Part shown: positions 9,813-18,978 of the stretch, piece after piece
Position numbering within the stretch: the stretch's first letter is position 1
Layout: every line of letters begins with the position of its first letter
From: Clostridia bacterium
GTDB taxonomy: Bacteria; Bacillota_A; Clostridia; Christensenellales; UBA1242
Reading direction: 5' to 3'
Assembly: GCA_028701635.1 (NCBI GenBank)
Contig: JAQVQJ010000001.1
Span: 62,001 to 126,000, forward strand
DNA length: 64,000 nucleotides
Made by a program: the position numbers and the translations under genes
The notes under the pieces: generated by a model
Seen by the model: only the letters and a program-made list of their open reading frames with translations
What the model was told of the DNA's origin: nothing
Database searches by the model: none

Positions 9813-10551
9813 TATGAAAATTGGATTATTGGTACCCAGTAGAGAAAGACTAAATCTCAAATTAACTTTAATCAGTAGTATTATCACTTCGGTTAATGAT
9901 ATTAATAATGTTGTTTTATATTTCGGAATTGATGATGATGACCCAACAAAAGAGATTGTTGAGAAAATATCAAAAGCTATTCCGTTTATACGGATTATTC
10001 CAATACATAATAATGGTGAATTTATAGGGATTAATAAAATTTGGAATATACTCGCATCAGAATGTAAAGAAGATATTTATGGTTATATCGGAGACGATAT
10101 GATATTTAAAACACCTGATTGGGATGTAGAGATATTAAAAGAATTTGATTCGTCTAATTGTCCGCCAGATAATATTAAGTTAGTACATTGCAATGATGGA
10201 TATCATGGGGGAAAATTATGCGTTAATGCTTTTGTACACAGAAAATATTATGAAGTAATGGGATATTTTTGCAAGGATTTGTTTTTGATCAATTATTCTG
10301 ATAATTGGATGATGCAAATGTTTGATGCATTTTATAGAAGAACATATAAAGGCAATATACTTATATATCACAATCACTGGGTATTTGGTGGAAGAGAAAA
10401 AGATAAAACAGCAGACCGCATGCTTAGTAATGATAATGAAAAAAAAGCAGATACTGCATGGATTAATTCTCGCAGTCAGCATCATCAAGATATTGTATTT
10501 TTAGGACAATATTTAAAAATGGAACCGGATTTTAGTCGAGTAGATTCATAA
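9802..10551 (+). CDS. glycosyltransferase-like protein
   Basis: This 249-residue GT-A-like protein begins with KIGLLVPSRERLNLKLTLISS, continues with YFGIDDDDPT near residues 40-49 and has the metal-site-like GYIGDDMIF near residues 92-100. The C-terminal half is rich in aromatic residues and His. It overlaps the previous gene by 11 bases. An alternative start at 9814 (MKIGLL) would remove four residues. It probably acts in the same glycan or base-modification pathway as its neighbours. Confidence 0.7.
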   Translation: MQNNMKIGLLVPSRERLNLKLTLISSIITSVNDINNVVLYFGIDDDDPTKEIVEKISKAIPFIRIIPIHNNGEFIGINKIWNILASECKEDIYGYIGDDMIFKTPDWDVEILKEFDSSNCPPDNIKLVHCNDGYHGGKLCVNAFVHRKYYEVMGYFCKDLFLINYSDNWMMQMFDAFYRRTYKGNILIYHNHWVFGGREKDKTADRMLSNDNEKKADTAWINSRSQHHQDIVFLGQYLKMEPDFSRVDS

Positions 10552-10552
10552 T

Positions 10553-11212
10553 ATGAAAAAAGTAATTAGCTTTAGTTTATATGGGAATATTCCTCTTTAT
10601 TGTGAAGGCGCAATAGAAAATATAAAAATAGCCCGAAAATTATATCCTGATTAGGAATGTTGGTTTTATGTTGATGCAAGTGTTCCATCAGATATAATAA
10701 AACGAATAGAGAATGAAAAGGGAATTATTAAAACACCACCAAAGAATACTGGCGGGATGTTTTGGCGCTTTTATGCAATATTAGATTCAGACGTTGAATA
10801 TTTCATATCAAGAGATTGTGATTCGCGTTTAAATCAAAAAGAAGTTGCTGCTGTTGATGAGTGGATTAAATCAGGCAAAATACTACACACAATGCATGAT
10901 AATCCTGATCACGCAGGCGCAATAATTTTAGGTGGTATGTGGGGATGCAATAATAAAATAAATCAAATCATTGATTTACGCCATGAAATTGAAAAATGGA
11001 CAACATGTTTTAATAAAGGTGACGATCAACGATTTCTTATGTCAAAAGTATGGCCTAAACTTTCTAATAATTGTATACGCCATATAGGTAATTGCCCATG
11101 GGCAAAAATGAATGTATTTGGGCCATATAACGAATTTCCAATTAAAGGTGAATTTATATATGGAACTTTTATAGGTGAACAAATAAAGGTATTAAATAAT
11201 GAATCTAAATGA
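10553..11212 (+). pseudogene. glycosyltransferase-like gene interrupted by in-frame TAG
   Basis: Reading from the ATG at 10553, the frame encodes MKKVISFSLYGNIPLYCEGA and reaches a TAG at 10652-10654 (codon 34). It then continues in the same frame to TGA at 11210-11212, 219 codons in all. The downstream part has a GT-like metal site ISRDCDSRL and GGMFWRFYAI, so both halves belong to one protein. The local context (YPD-stop-ECWFYVD) suggests a Trp codon TGG mutated to TAG. Expression would need suppression or a restart at ATG 10757 (151 residues). No other core gene here has an internal TAG, so genome-wide recoding is unlikely. Confidence 0.7.
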
Positions 11213-11840
11213 ATTAGGTCAAAAACATAAAACAGATAAATGTGATAAATTTCATACATATAAAGGATTATCATATTTGAATTATTTTGAAACATATTTT
11301 GCACCAAAACAAAATAAAAATATAAATCTTTTAGAAATAGGTGTGCGAGGGGGAAACTCTCTTAGATTATGGAAAGAATATTTTCCAAATGGTAATATAT
11401 TTGGGTTAGATATTGATCCTAATTGTAAACAATATGAACAAGAAAGAATTAGTATTGAAATAGGAAGTCAAGATAGTATCGAATCTATTAATAACATATA
11501 CCAAAAAGCAAAAACAGGATTTGATATAATAATTGACGATGGAAGTCATTTAAATGAACTTATTGTGGCATCATTTAATATATTGATTCCTCTATTAAAT
11601 CCGTGCGGAATTTATATAATAGAAGATTTGAGTAATTCATATAAAGACTTGACCGTTGATTCACAGCAATGGCCTGGAATGCAATATACTAGACAATTAA
11701 ACGTTAATCTTAATAATGATAGAGAAGTATTAAATGCATTATTTTTCAAACTAATACAAAAAATGGATTCGTTTCAAGATGATATATTAAGCATAAATTT
11801 TCACCCTATGCTTTGCGTAATACAAAAAGGAAACAAATGA
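11199..11840 (+). CDS. class I SAM-dependent methyltransferase
   Basis: The 213 residues contain the SAM-binding glycine loop LLEIGVRGGNSLRLW (residues 44-58), an acidic strand end GLDIDP (about 68-73) and DIIIDDGSH (about 109-117). This is the pattern of the methyltransferase/cephalosporin-hydroxylase-like family often found in glycan clusters. It overlaps the interrupted glycosyltransferase by 14 bases and the next glycosyltransferase through ATGA. It probably methylates a sugar or similar small group made by the same cluster. Confidence 0.72.
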   Translation: MNLNELGQKHKTDKCDKFHTYKGLSYLNYFETYFAPKQNKNINLLEIGVRGGNSLRLWKEYFPNGNIFGLDIDPNCKQYEQERISIEIGSQDSIESINNIYQKAKTGFDIIIDDGSHLNELIVASFNILIPLLNPCGIYIIEDLSNSYKDLTVDSQQWPGMQYTRQLNVNLNNDREVLNALFFKLIQKMDSFQDDILSINFHPMLCVIQKGNK

Positions 11841-12667
11841 GTATACCTATTACATTTATGATACCCGTTTTTAATGAAGAAAAACGAATAAAATTTACAC
11901 TCGATCACGCGACGAAATGGGCAGATGAAGTCCTTATAATAGATAAAAGTTCAACAGATAATACAGTAGCAATATGTAAATCATATCCAAACGTACGTGT
12001 TGAAACTATACCATATTCATTAAAAGGCGATGATGATTTAGTATCATATTTAAATAAAGCCAAATATGATTGGGTATTTGTATGCACAGCATCAGAAGTT
12101 CCTACAAAAAAATGTATTGAATATAGTAAAAAAATATTAGAACAAACCAAAGGAGAATTGGATTTAATAAGAGTGCCTAGGAAATATTATAGTCTCGGCA
12201 TATATCACGATTTTAGTCCGTGGGGAATAAATTATTTTCCTTTTTTTGTGAATCGAAAAAAAGCGCATATACAAAACGTTATACATGCTAATTTTCTTTC
12301 ACATGGAGCTCATTGTGAAGCTGCAATACCGTTTGCTGAAGATTGTTGCATACATCATTTTACCCATCCAACAGCAAAACAGTATGTAGAAGATATGTTA
12401 CAATATTTTATTGTAGAGGCTGAAGAATGTAAGACAAAAGAACAACTACAATACAAACAACAAATGGCCATGAAATATATACATGATTATATAACAAATA
12501 AATGGAAGGCTGATGATAGACGAATATTTGGGCATTTATGTGCATGGGGTATTTATCATTATGGAGTAGCGTTATTTTGTTGGGAAAAGGAACACGGTTG
12601 TGATATTCCGCAACATTATCAAGATAAAATGAAAAATATAATAGATACTGAATGGAAAACACCATAA
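11837..12667 (+). CDS. family 2-like glycosyltransferase with altered metal site
   Basis: This 276-residue GT-A protein starts at ATG 11837 (MSIPITFMIPVFNEEKRI), coupled to the methyltransferase stop. Motifs include PVFNEEKRIKFTL and VLIIDKSSTDNTV, normal for GT2 enzymes. Where the family usually has a DxD-like LDADE, this protein reads WVFVCTASEVP, so the metal-binding aspartates seem missing. It may be inactive, use another metal ligand or be a related non-catalytic protein. It ends in the inverted repeat that precedes the reductase gene. Confidence 0.68.
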   Translation: MSIPITFMIPVFNEEKRIKFTLDHATKWADEVLIIDKSSTDNTVAICKSYPNVRVETIPYSLKGDDDLVSYLNKAKYDWVFVCTASEVPTKKCIEYSKKILEQTKGELDLIRVPRKYYSLGIYHDFSPWGINYFPFFVNRKKAHIQNVIHANFLSHGAHCEAAIPFAEDCCIHHFTHPTAKQYVEDMLQYFIVEAEECKTKEQLQYKQQMAMKYIHDYITNKWKADDRRIFGHLCAWGIYHYGVALFCWEKEHGCDIPQHYQDKMKNIIDTEWKTP

Positions 12668-12719
12668 ATAAATTATATAATTACTCGTGTTTAAAATATG
12701 GTGTATTATATAATTTATT
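12667..12719. repeat. perfect 15-bp inverted repeat before the reductase gene
   Basis: Bases 12667-12681 are the exact reverse complement of 12705-12719, with a 23-base loop. The right arm contains TATAAT (12709-12714) and ends 11 bases before the reductase ATG, after which comes an AAAGGG ribosome site. It could be a dyad operator over the promoter or a weak AU hairpin; there is no adjacent T-run to make it a classic terminator. Confidence 0.45.
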
Positions 12720-12730
12720 AAAGGGAAAAT

Positions 12731-14872
12731 ATGCATAAAGAAATTGATTTTTTTGAAGAAGTCGGTAATTTTGTATTTACGTCTAAATATGCGAGATATG
12801 ATGAAAAACATCTCCGAAGGGAAACATGGCATGAAGCAGTAAAGCGTGTAGAAAAAATGCATCTTAAAAAATATGCGTGGCTTCCTCCTGAAGACCTAGA
12901 ACAAATATCATGGGCGTTTGATCAGGTAAGAGAAAAGCATATAGTGCCTTCTATGCGTTCGATGCAATTTGGTGGTAAGCCTATCGAAATACAGAATACT
13001 CGTATGTTTAATTGTGCGGTGCGACATATAGATTCTATTCGTTCATTTTCTGAAATTTTCTTTCTTTTAATGTGTGGCACTGGTGTTGGTATAGGATTAA
13101 GCAATAAATTTCTAAGCCGCTTGCCTGATTTAGTAGAGAAAAGTGATCGTACAGGTACTGTTATTACATATGTAGTCGAAGACAGTATAGAAGGTTGGGC
13201 AGATAGCGTAGAAGCTTTACTTAGTTGTTATTTGAAAAATACTGCTTACACTGGAAGAAAAATTGTTTTTGATTTTTCACGAATTCGTCCTAAAGGTTCT
13301 CCTATTAAGACAGGTGGAGGTAAAGCTCCGGGTCATGAAGGATTAAAACAAAGCCTTAAAAGAATTAAAGATTTATTAGATTTTATTATTGAAATAAAAG
13401 GACAACGTCAAATATCAACAGTTAATGCATATGATATTGTAATGCATATGGCAGATGCTGTTCTTTCCGGTGGTGTAAGAAGATCAGCCACTATAGCAAT
13501 TTTTCAGCATGATGATGTTCTAATGTTAAACGCAAAAACTAATTTTAAAGTATTGCGAAAAATAGGATTTGAAAGCACGACAAATAAAAAGGGAGAGATT
13601 GTATGGGAGGGGCGTGTAGTAATAGATCCTACTTATGGGGGTGTTGACGGCCGCAAATATGATGTATCTTTGACTGAATATGAATATACTGAAATGCTTT
13701 GTAAAAATAAAGTAATTAATTGGCGTCATATAGAACCTCAACGTGCTCGTAGCAACAATTCAGTATTGTTATTAAGAGAAAAAATTACCCAAGCATTTTT
13801 TAATGAGGTGGTACAAAAAATCAAACAATATGGTGAACCTGGATTTATATTTGCAGATGACGATAAATTTTTAGTGAATCCATGTGCTGAAGTTGGTTTT
13901 ATACCAGTAACTGTTGATGGCATATGTGGAACGCAATTCTGCAATCTTGTTTCAATTAATGGTAAGCATATAATAGATTTACAAAAATTTAAAGACTATG
14001 CAAAAGCTGCTACCATTATAGGTACATTACAAGCGGGGTATACCAGTTTCAAATATCTGAGTAAAACAGCAAAACAATTAACAGATGAGGAAGCATTGTT
14101 AGGAGTTTCTATTACAGGTATTATGGAAAATCCGAATATTATTCTCAATCCTGATATTCAAACAGTTGTTGCAAATTACACAAAAGAAGTTAATGCTGAA
14201 TGGGCAAAAAAGATAGGCATAAAACAAGCAGCCCGCATCACTTTAGTAAAGCCTGAAGGAACTACTAGTTTAATGTTAGGGACATCAAGTGGAATACATC
14301 CGCATCATGCTAGGAGATATCTAAGAAGGATTCAATGTAATAAAGAGGACAACGTATTCAAACACTTTTTATCATATAATCCGCATGCCGTTGAGCCTAG
14401 TATATGGAGTGCAACAAAAACAGATGATGTTATATCATTTCCTTTAACTATATCAGATCAAGCTATAATTAAAGAAGATCTATCAGCTATTGAACACCTT
14501 AAACTTATATTAAGTACACAAAAACATTGGGTATTAAATGGTGAAACAAAAACCAATTATAAAAAAATACACCATAATGTTTCATGTACTATAATAGTCG
14601 ATGAAAATGAATGGACGGATGTTATAAATTATATCTATGAACATCGAGAATTTTTCACTGCAGTATCATTTATTCCAAAAACAGGCGATAAAATATATAA
14701 GCAAGCACCTAATGAAGCTATAACTACACCCGAAGATGAAAATATATTTAATCTGTTGCAAAATAATTGGAAGCGGGTAGAATATACTAAAATGATTGAA
14801 GAAGATGACGTTACCGAATTGCAAAAAGAAATTGCCTGTAGCGGGGGATCTTGCGAATTAACTAATATATAA
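12731..14872 (+). CDS. adenosylcobalamin-dependent (class II) ribonucleotide reductase
   Basis: The 713-residue monomer resembles the Lactobacillus leichmannii ribonucleoside-triphosphate reductase (739). It has MFNCAV (C95) as one redox Cys, NPCAE (C385 thiyl Cys, E387) in the active site, a second Cys nearby (C399 or C404), and a C-terminal CSGGSC pair (C703, C708) with the five-residue spacing of the leichmannii tail. It makes deoxynucleotides in one polypeptide and needs B12 from the host. It replaces the NrdA/NrdB pair of T4, and no small radical subunit is present. It sits between the glycosyltransferases and gp46. Confidence 0.87.
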   Translation: MHKEIDFFEEVGNFVFTSKYARYDEKHLRRETWHEAVKRVEKMHLKKYAWLPPEDLEQISWAFDQVREKHIVPSMRSMQFGGKPIEIQNTRMFNCAVRHIDSIRSFSEIFFLLMCGTGVGIGLSNKFLSRLPDLVEKSDRTGTVITYVVEDSIEGWADSVEALLSCYLKNTAYTGRKIVFDFSRIRPKGSPIKTGGGKAPGHEGLKQSLKRIKDLLDFIIEIKGQRQISTVNAYDIVMHMADAVLSGGVRRSATIAIFQHDDVLMLNAKTNFKVLRKIGFESTTNKKGEIVWEGRVVIDPTYGGVDGRKYDVSLTEYEYTEMLCKNKVINWRHIEPQRARSNNSVLLLREKITQAFFNEVVQKIKQYGEPGFIFADDDKFLVNPCAEVGFIPVTVDGICGTQFCNLVSINGKHIIDLQKFKDYAKAATIIGTLQAGYTSFKYLSKTAKQLTDEEALLGVSITGIMENPNIILNPDIQTVVANYTKEVNAEWAKKIGIKQAARITLVKPEGTTSLMLGTSSGIHPHHARRYLRRIQCNKEDNVFKHFLSYNPHAVEPSIWSATKTDDVISFPLTISDQAIIKEDLSAIEHLKLILSTQKHWVLNGETKTNYKKIHHNVSCTIIVDENEWTDVINYIYEHREFFTAVSFIPKTGDKIYKQAPNEAITTPEDENIFNLLQNNWKRVEYTKMIEEDDVTELQKEIACSGGSCELTNI

Positions 14873-14880
14873 ATTCGAAC

Positions 14881-15087
14881 ATGGAAGAGCAACATGCCCA
14901 TAAAAAAAATATAGATCTTTTTGCTGGAAATAATTTTGATAATATTGAATATGAAATTACCCAAATAAAGGAAATTATATCTCAAATTAAAACAGAAATT
15001 TTTGATATTAAAGAAGCGTTTAATCAAACAAATAATAAAATACAACATATAAAAGAAATTATCAGTGATTCAGAGATTAATAACTAA
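14881..15087 (+). CDS. small coiled-coil protein
   Basis: This 68-residue, mostly helical protein has Ile and Lys in heptad-like spacing from residue 20 onward (EITQIKEIISQIKTEIFDIK). It lies eight bases after the reductase and its stop abuts the gp46 start, so it is part of the same transcript. No family is recognised. It could be a small accessory of gp46, but that is only positional. Confidence 0.5.
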   Translation: MEEQHAHKKNIDLFAGNNFDNIEYEITQIKEIISQIKTEIFDIKEAFNQTNNKIQHIKEIISDSEINN

Positions 15088-16941
15088 ATGAAAGAAATAG
15101 TACTTAAAAAAGCGTTTATAAAAAACTTTTTATCTATAGGTGAAGAACCAATTGAAATAATATTTGCACCTGGTATACATATTATTACCGGTGCAAATTT
15201 AGATAAAACAGATAGTAAAAATGGTGTAGGAAAATCAGCTATTGCTGATGCTATTTTCTTTGGTATTTTCGGATCTACACTTAGACCACTCAAAAAAGAA
15301 GATATTACTAATTGGGTTAATAAAAAAGAATGTAGTGTTACTGTTTCGTTTGATGTTATTGATAACGGTAAAGTAAACGAATTTGTTTCTCTTAGATCTC
15401 TTAATCCTTCTCGCGTACAATTAATAAAAAATGGGGAAGATATATCACGCACTATAGGTAAAACTAAGGATGAAATATATGATATCTTAGGTACAACACC
15501 TGATATGATAATTCAAAGTGTTATAATGAGTTTAAATGAAGCGGAACCTTTTTTATCAAAAACACCTGCAGTAAAACGTAAATTTATTGAAGATATATAT
15601 AAAATGGAAGTTTTCGGTCGTATGACTGATTATATACGAAAAGATTTCAATGAAACAAAACGTCTATACGATACTGAAATAGAAAAAATTGCAGATTTCG
15701 ATGTAAATATTCAACTGCATAAAAAACAACAACAAGAACAAATTGAAAAACGTAAAAGCCGCATTAATGATCTTGAAGGACGTAAAGTATCTACAATAGA
15801 AGAACTTGATGTTATAGACAAAAAAATAAAAGAAGTAGAAATAAAAAAATCAAATCTAAATATAGATCATAAAGAAAAAATTCTAAATGAAATAGAAGAA
15901 TTAAAACAAAAAGATAGACAATTAGAAGAACTTTCAAAACAATATATTAAAACTATTACTATTAATCAATCTATAGTAATAAGTTTAAAAAATAAGATAG
16001 CTGAATTAGAAAAATTGACCGATGGTGTATGCATATATTGCAAACAACCGTTCTCTGAATCAAACAAACAAGAAAAATTAAATTTAATTGAACAATATAA
16101 AAAACAAATAGAAGATTGCGATCAAATTATTAAAAATGAAACAAATAATGAAAATACTATAAGACCTTCAAGAGATCGTATCGAGGATTTAAAAGATCAA
16201 TGTTTGCAACGATTAAGAAATATAGAAAATATAGAGAATGAATTAAACCAATTACAAAGAGAATATCAGCAGCAGCAGAAATGGCTTACACAAGTAGATA
16301 GTGATATTGAAAAGATTAAAAATGAAAAAGATTCATATATAAATATTATTTCAGATTTGACAACACGACGTGATGTTTTAACACAAACAGTTGAAGAATA
16401 TAAAAATAAATTAACGCGGCTTGAAACCGACAAATTTATTGTTTCTGATGAAGGAGTAAAAAATCATATAGTTAAAAAAATGTTAAATATGCTTAACGGT
16501 CGTTTAAATTATTATTTGAAACAATTAGATGCTCCGTGTATTTGTGTATTCAATGAATATTTTGATGAAACTATAACTAATGATAGAGGAAGAACTTGTT
16601 CATATTTTAATTTTTCGGGCGGTGAGAGAAAACGTATTGATTTAGCAATGTTATTTACGTTTATGGATGTCAGACGTAAACAATCCGGAATTTCAATTAA
16701 TCTGGGCCTATATGATGAATTGCTTGATACTGCATTAGATGCTATAGGTATTGAAGGCACATTAAACATTCTTAAAGACAGAGTTTTAAAAAATAAAGAA
16801 GCTATTTATATTATCAGTCACAAAAACGAAGCCGTGAAACATGCTACTGGTGAAATAATATATCTTGAAAAAGAAAATGGAATTACAAGAAGAAAACCAT
16901 ATGACAGATCTTATACCGACAATGCAATATCAGCCAGTTAA
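15088..16941 (+). CDS. 46: gp46-like recombination ATPase (SbcC/Rad50 family)
   Basis: The 617 residues have Rad50 architecture: Walker A ending in GVGKS (46-50), long coiled coils (about 200-300 and 335-460), a zinc hook CIYC (C315, C318) between them, the ABC signature FSGGERKR (from 509) and Walker B LGLYDELLDTALD. T4 gp46 is 560 residues. With gp47 it resects DNA ends for recombination-dependent replication. The gene abuts the small coiled-coil gene and overlaps the next gene by 41 bases. Confidence 0.92.
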   Translation: MKEIVLKKAFIKNFLSIGEEPIEIIFAPGIHIITGANLDKTDSKNGVGKSAIADAIFFGIFGSTLRPLKKEDITNWVNKKECSVTVSFDVIDNGKVNEFVSLRSLNPSRVQLIKNGEDISRTIGKTKDEIYDILGTTPDMIIQSVIMSLNEAEPFLSKTPAVKRKFIEDIYKMEVFGRMTDYIRKDFNETKRLYDTEIEKIADFDVNIQLHKKQQQEQIEKRKSRINDLEGRKVSTIEELDVIDKKIKEVEIKKSNLNIDHKEKILNEIEELKQKDRQLEELSKQYIKTITINQSIVISLKNKIAELEKLTDGVCIYCKQPFSESNKQEKLNLIEQYKKQIEDCDQIIKNETNNENTIRPSRDRIEDLKDQCLQRLRNIENIENELNQLQREYQQQQKWLTQVDSDIEKIKNEKDSYINIISDLTTRRDVLTQTVEEYKNKLTRLETDKFIVSDEGVKNHIVKKMLNMLNGRLNYYLKQLDAPCICVFNEYFDETITNDRGRTCSYFNFSGGERKRIDLAMLFTFMDVRRKQSGISINLGLYDELLDTALDAIGIEGTLNILKDRVLKNKEAIYIISHKNEAVKHATGEIIYLEKENGITRRKPYDRSYTDNAISAS

Positions 16942-18163
16942 ATTAAATACGATGGGGAGTGTAATAGGAAAGCCGTACGGATTACCCGCTGCCACTTATG
17001 GTGCATTGCCTATTTTTACCCAACACGAACCGCCTCCACTTGAAATACCAGGTCAAGGATTACAGCGTGCACATAACTATTATGCCGATTATGCAGGATG
17101 TGGATGGTGGCGCATGATTGCACCTGAATTATTACTTAATATAAATAATAAAGCTGTAATAAATGGATTTACTACAATGGTTCTAGATCCACGTTTTTAT
17201 GCGGGTATTAAATCTATTCGCGTACAACGTCAAGCAACACCAATGCAATTAGAATTTCTCAAATTTTTAAGAGAAGGTTCAAAACATCATAATTTCAGAA
17301 TAATATACGAAATTGATGATATTATTATACGAGATGATATACCAGATTATAATCGTTGTAAAGTCGCATTTGAAAGTAAAGAGATAATGGAAAGTTGTCT
17401 CGAAATGATGAGTATGTCGGATGAAATTAGTGTTACTTGTCAAAGCATGAAAGAATATTATATGCATAAAACAGGCAATAAAAATATTACAGTAATACCC
17501 AATTATCCGGCAAAAATGTGGTTAGATAATCACTATGATCAAAATAAAATACAAAAAAATTATCAATCAAATAAGAAGAAACCACGAATAGCGTATATAG
17601 GATCAGGAACTCATATTGACGTTCTAAATAAAACCAATCAAAAAGATGATTTTTCACATATAGTAGGTGATATCATTTCTTCGCGAAAAGATTTTCAATG
17701 GGTTTTTGTAGGATGTTTCCCATTAGCATGTAAGCCATTTATTGATAGAGGTGAAATGGAATTTGTTCCATGGTTCCCTTTATTAGATTTATGGAAAGCA
17801 TACACAACTACTAATATTCAAGCAGTAATAGCTCCTCTTCAGAATAATATATTTAATTGTGCAAAATCAAATATTAAATATCTTGAAGCGGCGACTTGCG
17901 GTATTCCTGGAGTATTTCAAGATATAGTTACATATAAAGATGCTCCTTTAAGATTTACTACAGGAGCTGATTTAATTGATCAACTTAAAACATTGACAAA
18001 AGAAGAGAATAATTATATGAAATATTCAAAGAAAGCTCGTGAATATGCAGATACTATGTGGCTTGATGATCATTTAGATGAATTCGTTGAATTATATTAT
18101 ACGAATATAGATGATAAAGAAAGAACAAAACTATTACGACTAAATCCTAGAGGAATAATATAA
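16901..18163 (+). CDS. GT-B fold glycosyltransferase
   Basis: From ATG 16901 (MTDLIPTMQYQP) the protein has 420 residues; other in-frame ATGs at 16865 and 16922 are possible. The C-terminal half has RIAYIGSGTHIDV, FQWVFVGCFPL and IAPLQNNIFNCAKSNIKYLE followed by AATCGIPG, the donor-binding pattern of GT4/group 1 enzymes. The N-terminal half has RIIYEIDDII, common in such proteins. It separates gp46 from gp43, where T4 has no such gene. The acceptor is unknown; it probably works with the 9-12.7 kb cluster. Confidence 0.8.
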   Translation: MTDLIPTMQYQPVKLNTMGSVIGKPYGLPAATYGALPIFTQHEPPPLEIPGQGLQRAHNYYADYAGCGWWRMIAPELLLNINNKAVINGFTTMVLDPRFYAGIKSIRVQRQATPMQLEFLKFLREGSKHHNFRIIYEIDDIIIRDDIPDYNRCKVAFESKEIMESCLEMMSMSDEISVTCQSMKEYYMHKTGNKNITVIPNYPAKMWLDNHYDQNKIQKNYQSNKKKPRIAYIGSGTHIDVLNKTNQKDDFSHIVGDIISSRKDFQWVFVGCFPLACKPFIDRGEMEFVPWFPLLDLWKAYTTTNIQAVIAPLQNNIFNCAKSNIKYLEAATCGIPGVFQDIVTYKDAPLRFTTGADLIDQLKTLTKEENNYMKYSKKAREYADTMWLDDHLDEFVELYYTNIDDKERTKLLRLNPRGII

Positions 18164-18939
18164 TGGTAAATTTTATACAATTTAAGACAGGATATCCAGT
18201 TACATTACCTCATGTAGGTAACAGAGCCTTTAAATTTAATAAGGGAATTAATATTTTATTCGGTCCTAATGGATGCGGAAAAAGCACTATTCTCAATACT
18301 ATAAAAGCATATTGTGGTATTCGAAATGCAGGATGGACAGATTTCAATCATCCTGAAGGTCTTGCAGATGCAAGAAATTTTCCTCATGCGTATGTGGCCT
18401 TATCTCCTGATCAATGCGTAGCAAATGTGATGTGGGATGGGACACCTACTTTTTATAATGATGGAGTAGTTAAAATAGATCCTAATGTATTTTTTAATAA
18501 CTTAATACGCGGTATACCTAATGAATCGCATGCGGGTATTGTTTCTGAAGATGAACAACTTGATATATTAGACAATACTCCATCAACAGGACAATTTAGG
18601 GCTATTATGACTAATAAAATTTTAAATCAAATAAGAAATCCCCCTAAACTTAATAAAGACGATTCACCGTTTAAAAAATATGATTTTTGGGAAAATGAAA
18701 TAAACTATTGGAATAAATTAGCCAAAACAGGACCGACTACTGTATTATTAGACGAGCCCGAAAGAGCATTAAGCATTCCTATGCAAGAAAAACTTTTTCA
18801 TGTAGTTTTACCTATGTTCAAAGACTTACAATTAATAATCGCAACACATAGTATATTCGCATTAAATACTCCTGATGTGAATCTTATTGAATTTGAGAGA
18901 GGGTATTGTCAACAATGCATTAAAGCATTAAAATGGTAA
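18163..18939 (+). CDS. AAA/ABC-type ATPase (SMC-like, single domain)
   Basis: This 258-residue P-loop protein has GPNGCGKST (about residues 35-43), Walker B TVLLDEPERAL (about 199-209) and a switch His in LIIATHSIFAL. It lacks a long coiled coil, like the small ATPases related to RecF/OLD that act alone. It starts at the last base of the glycosyltransferase stop. The substrate is unknown; a DNA repair role fits its place next to DNA polymerase. Confidence 0.75.
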   Translation: MVNFIQFKTGYPVTLPHVGNRAFKFNKGINILFGPNGCGKSTILNTIKAYCGIRNAGWTDFNHPEGLADARNFPHAYVALSPDQCVANVMWDGTPTFYNDGVVKIDPNVFFNNLIRGIPNESHAGIVSEDEQLDILDNTPSTGQFRAIMTNKILNQIRNPPKLNKDDSPFKKYDFWENEINYWNKLAKTGPTTVLLDEPERALSIPMQEKLFHVVLPMFKDLQLIIATHSIFALNTPDVNLIEFERGYCQQCIKALKW

Positions 18940-18941
18940 TC

Positions 18942-18970
18942 TTGTTGAAAATTACATCTTTTCATATAAT
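18942..18970 (+). promoter_or_regulatory. candidate promoter of DNA polymerase gene
   Basis: TTGTTG (18942-18947), a 17-base spacer and a perfect TATAAT (18965-18970) lie just before the gp43 start at 18979. The start of transcription would fall almost at the ATG, giving a very short leader. Confidence 0.4.
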
Positions 18971-18978
18971 ATATTATT

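Noticed and set aside
10652..10654. TAG reassigned to an amino acid throughout the phage
   Set aside because: All other core and virion genes are full length without internal TAG, and gp43 and the gene at 30194-30484 end in TAG at natural ends. Reading through those gives only a few extra residues, so the test is not absolute, but a single internal TAG is better explained by mutation or error.
12731..14872. Intein or intron in the reductase or polymerase genes
   Set aside because: Both proteins have continuous family motifs and lengths close to their families, leaving no room for an insert.
14635..15048. 137-codon minus-strand open frame over the reductase end and the small coiled-coil gene
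   Set aside because: It is antisense to well-supported coding sequence and rich in Phe/Ile/Tyr as expected of a shadow frame in AT-rich DNA.
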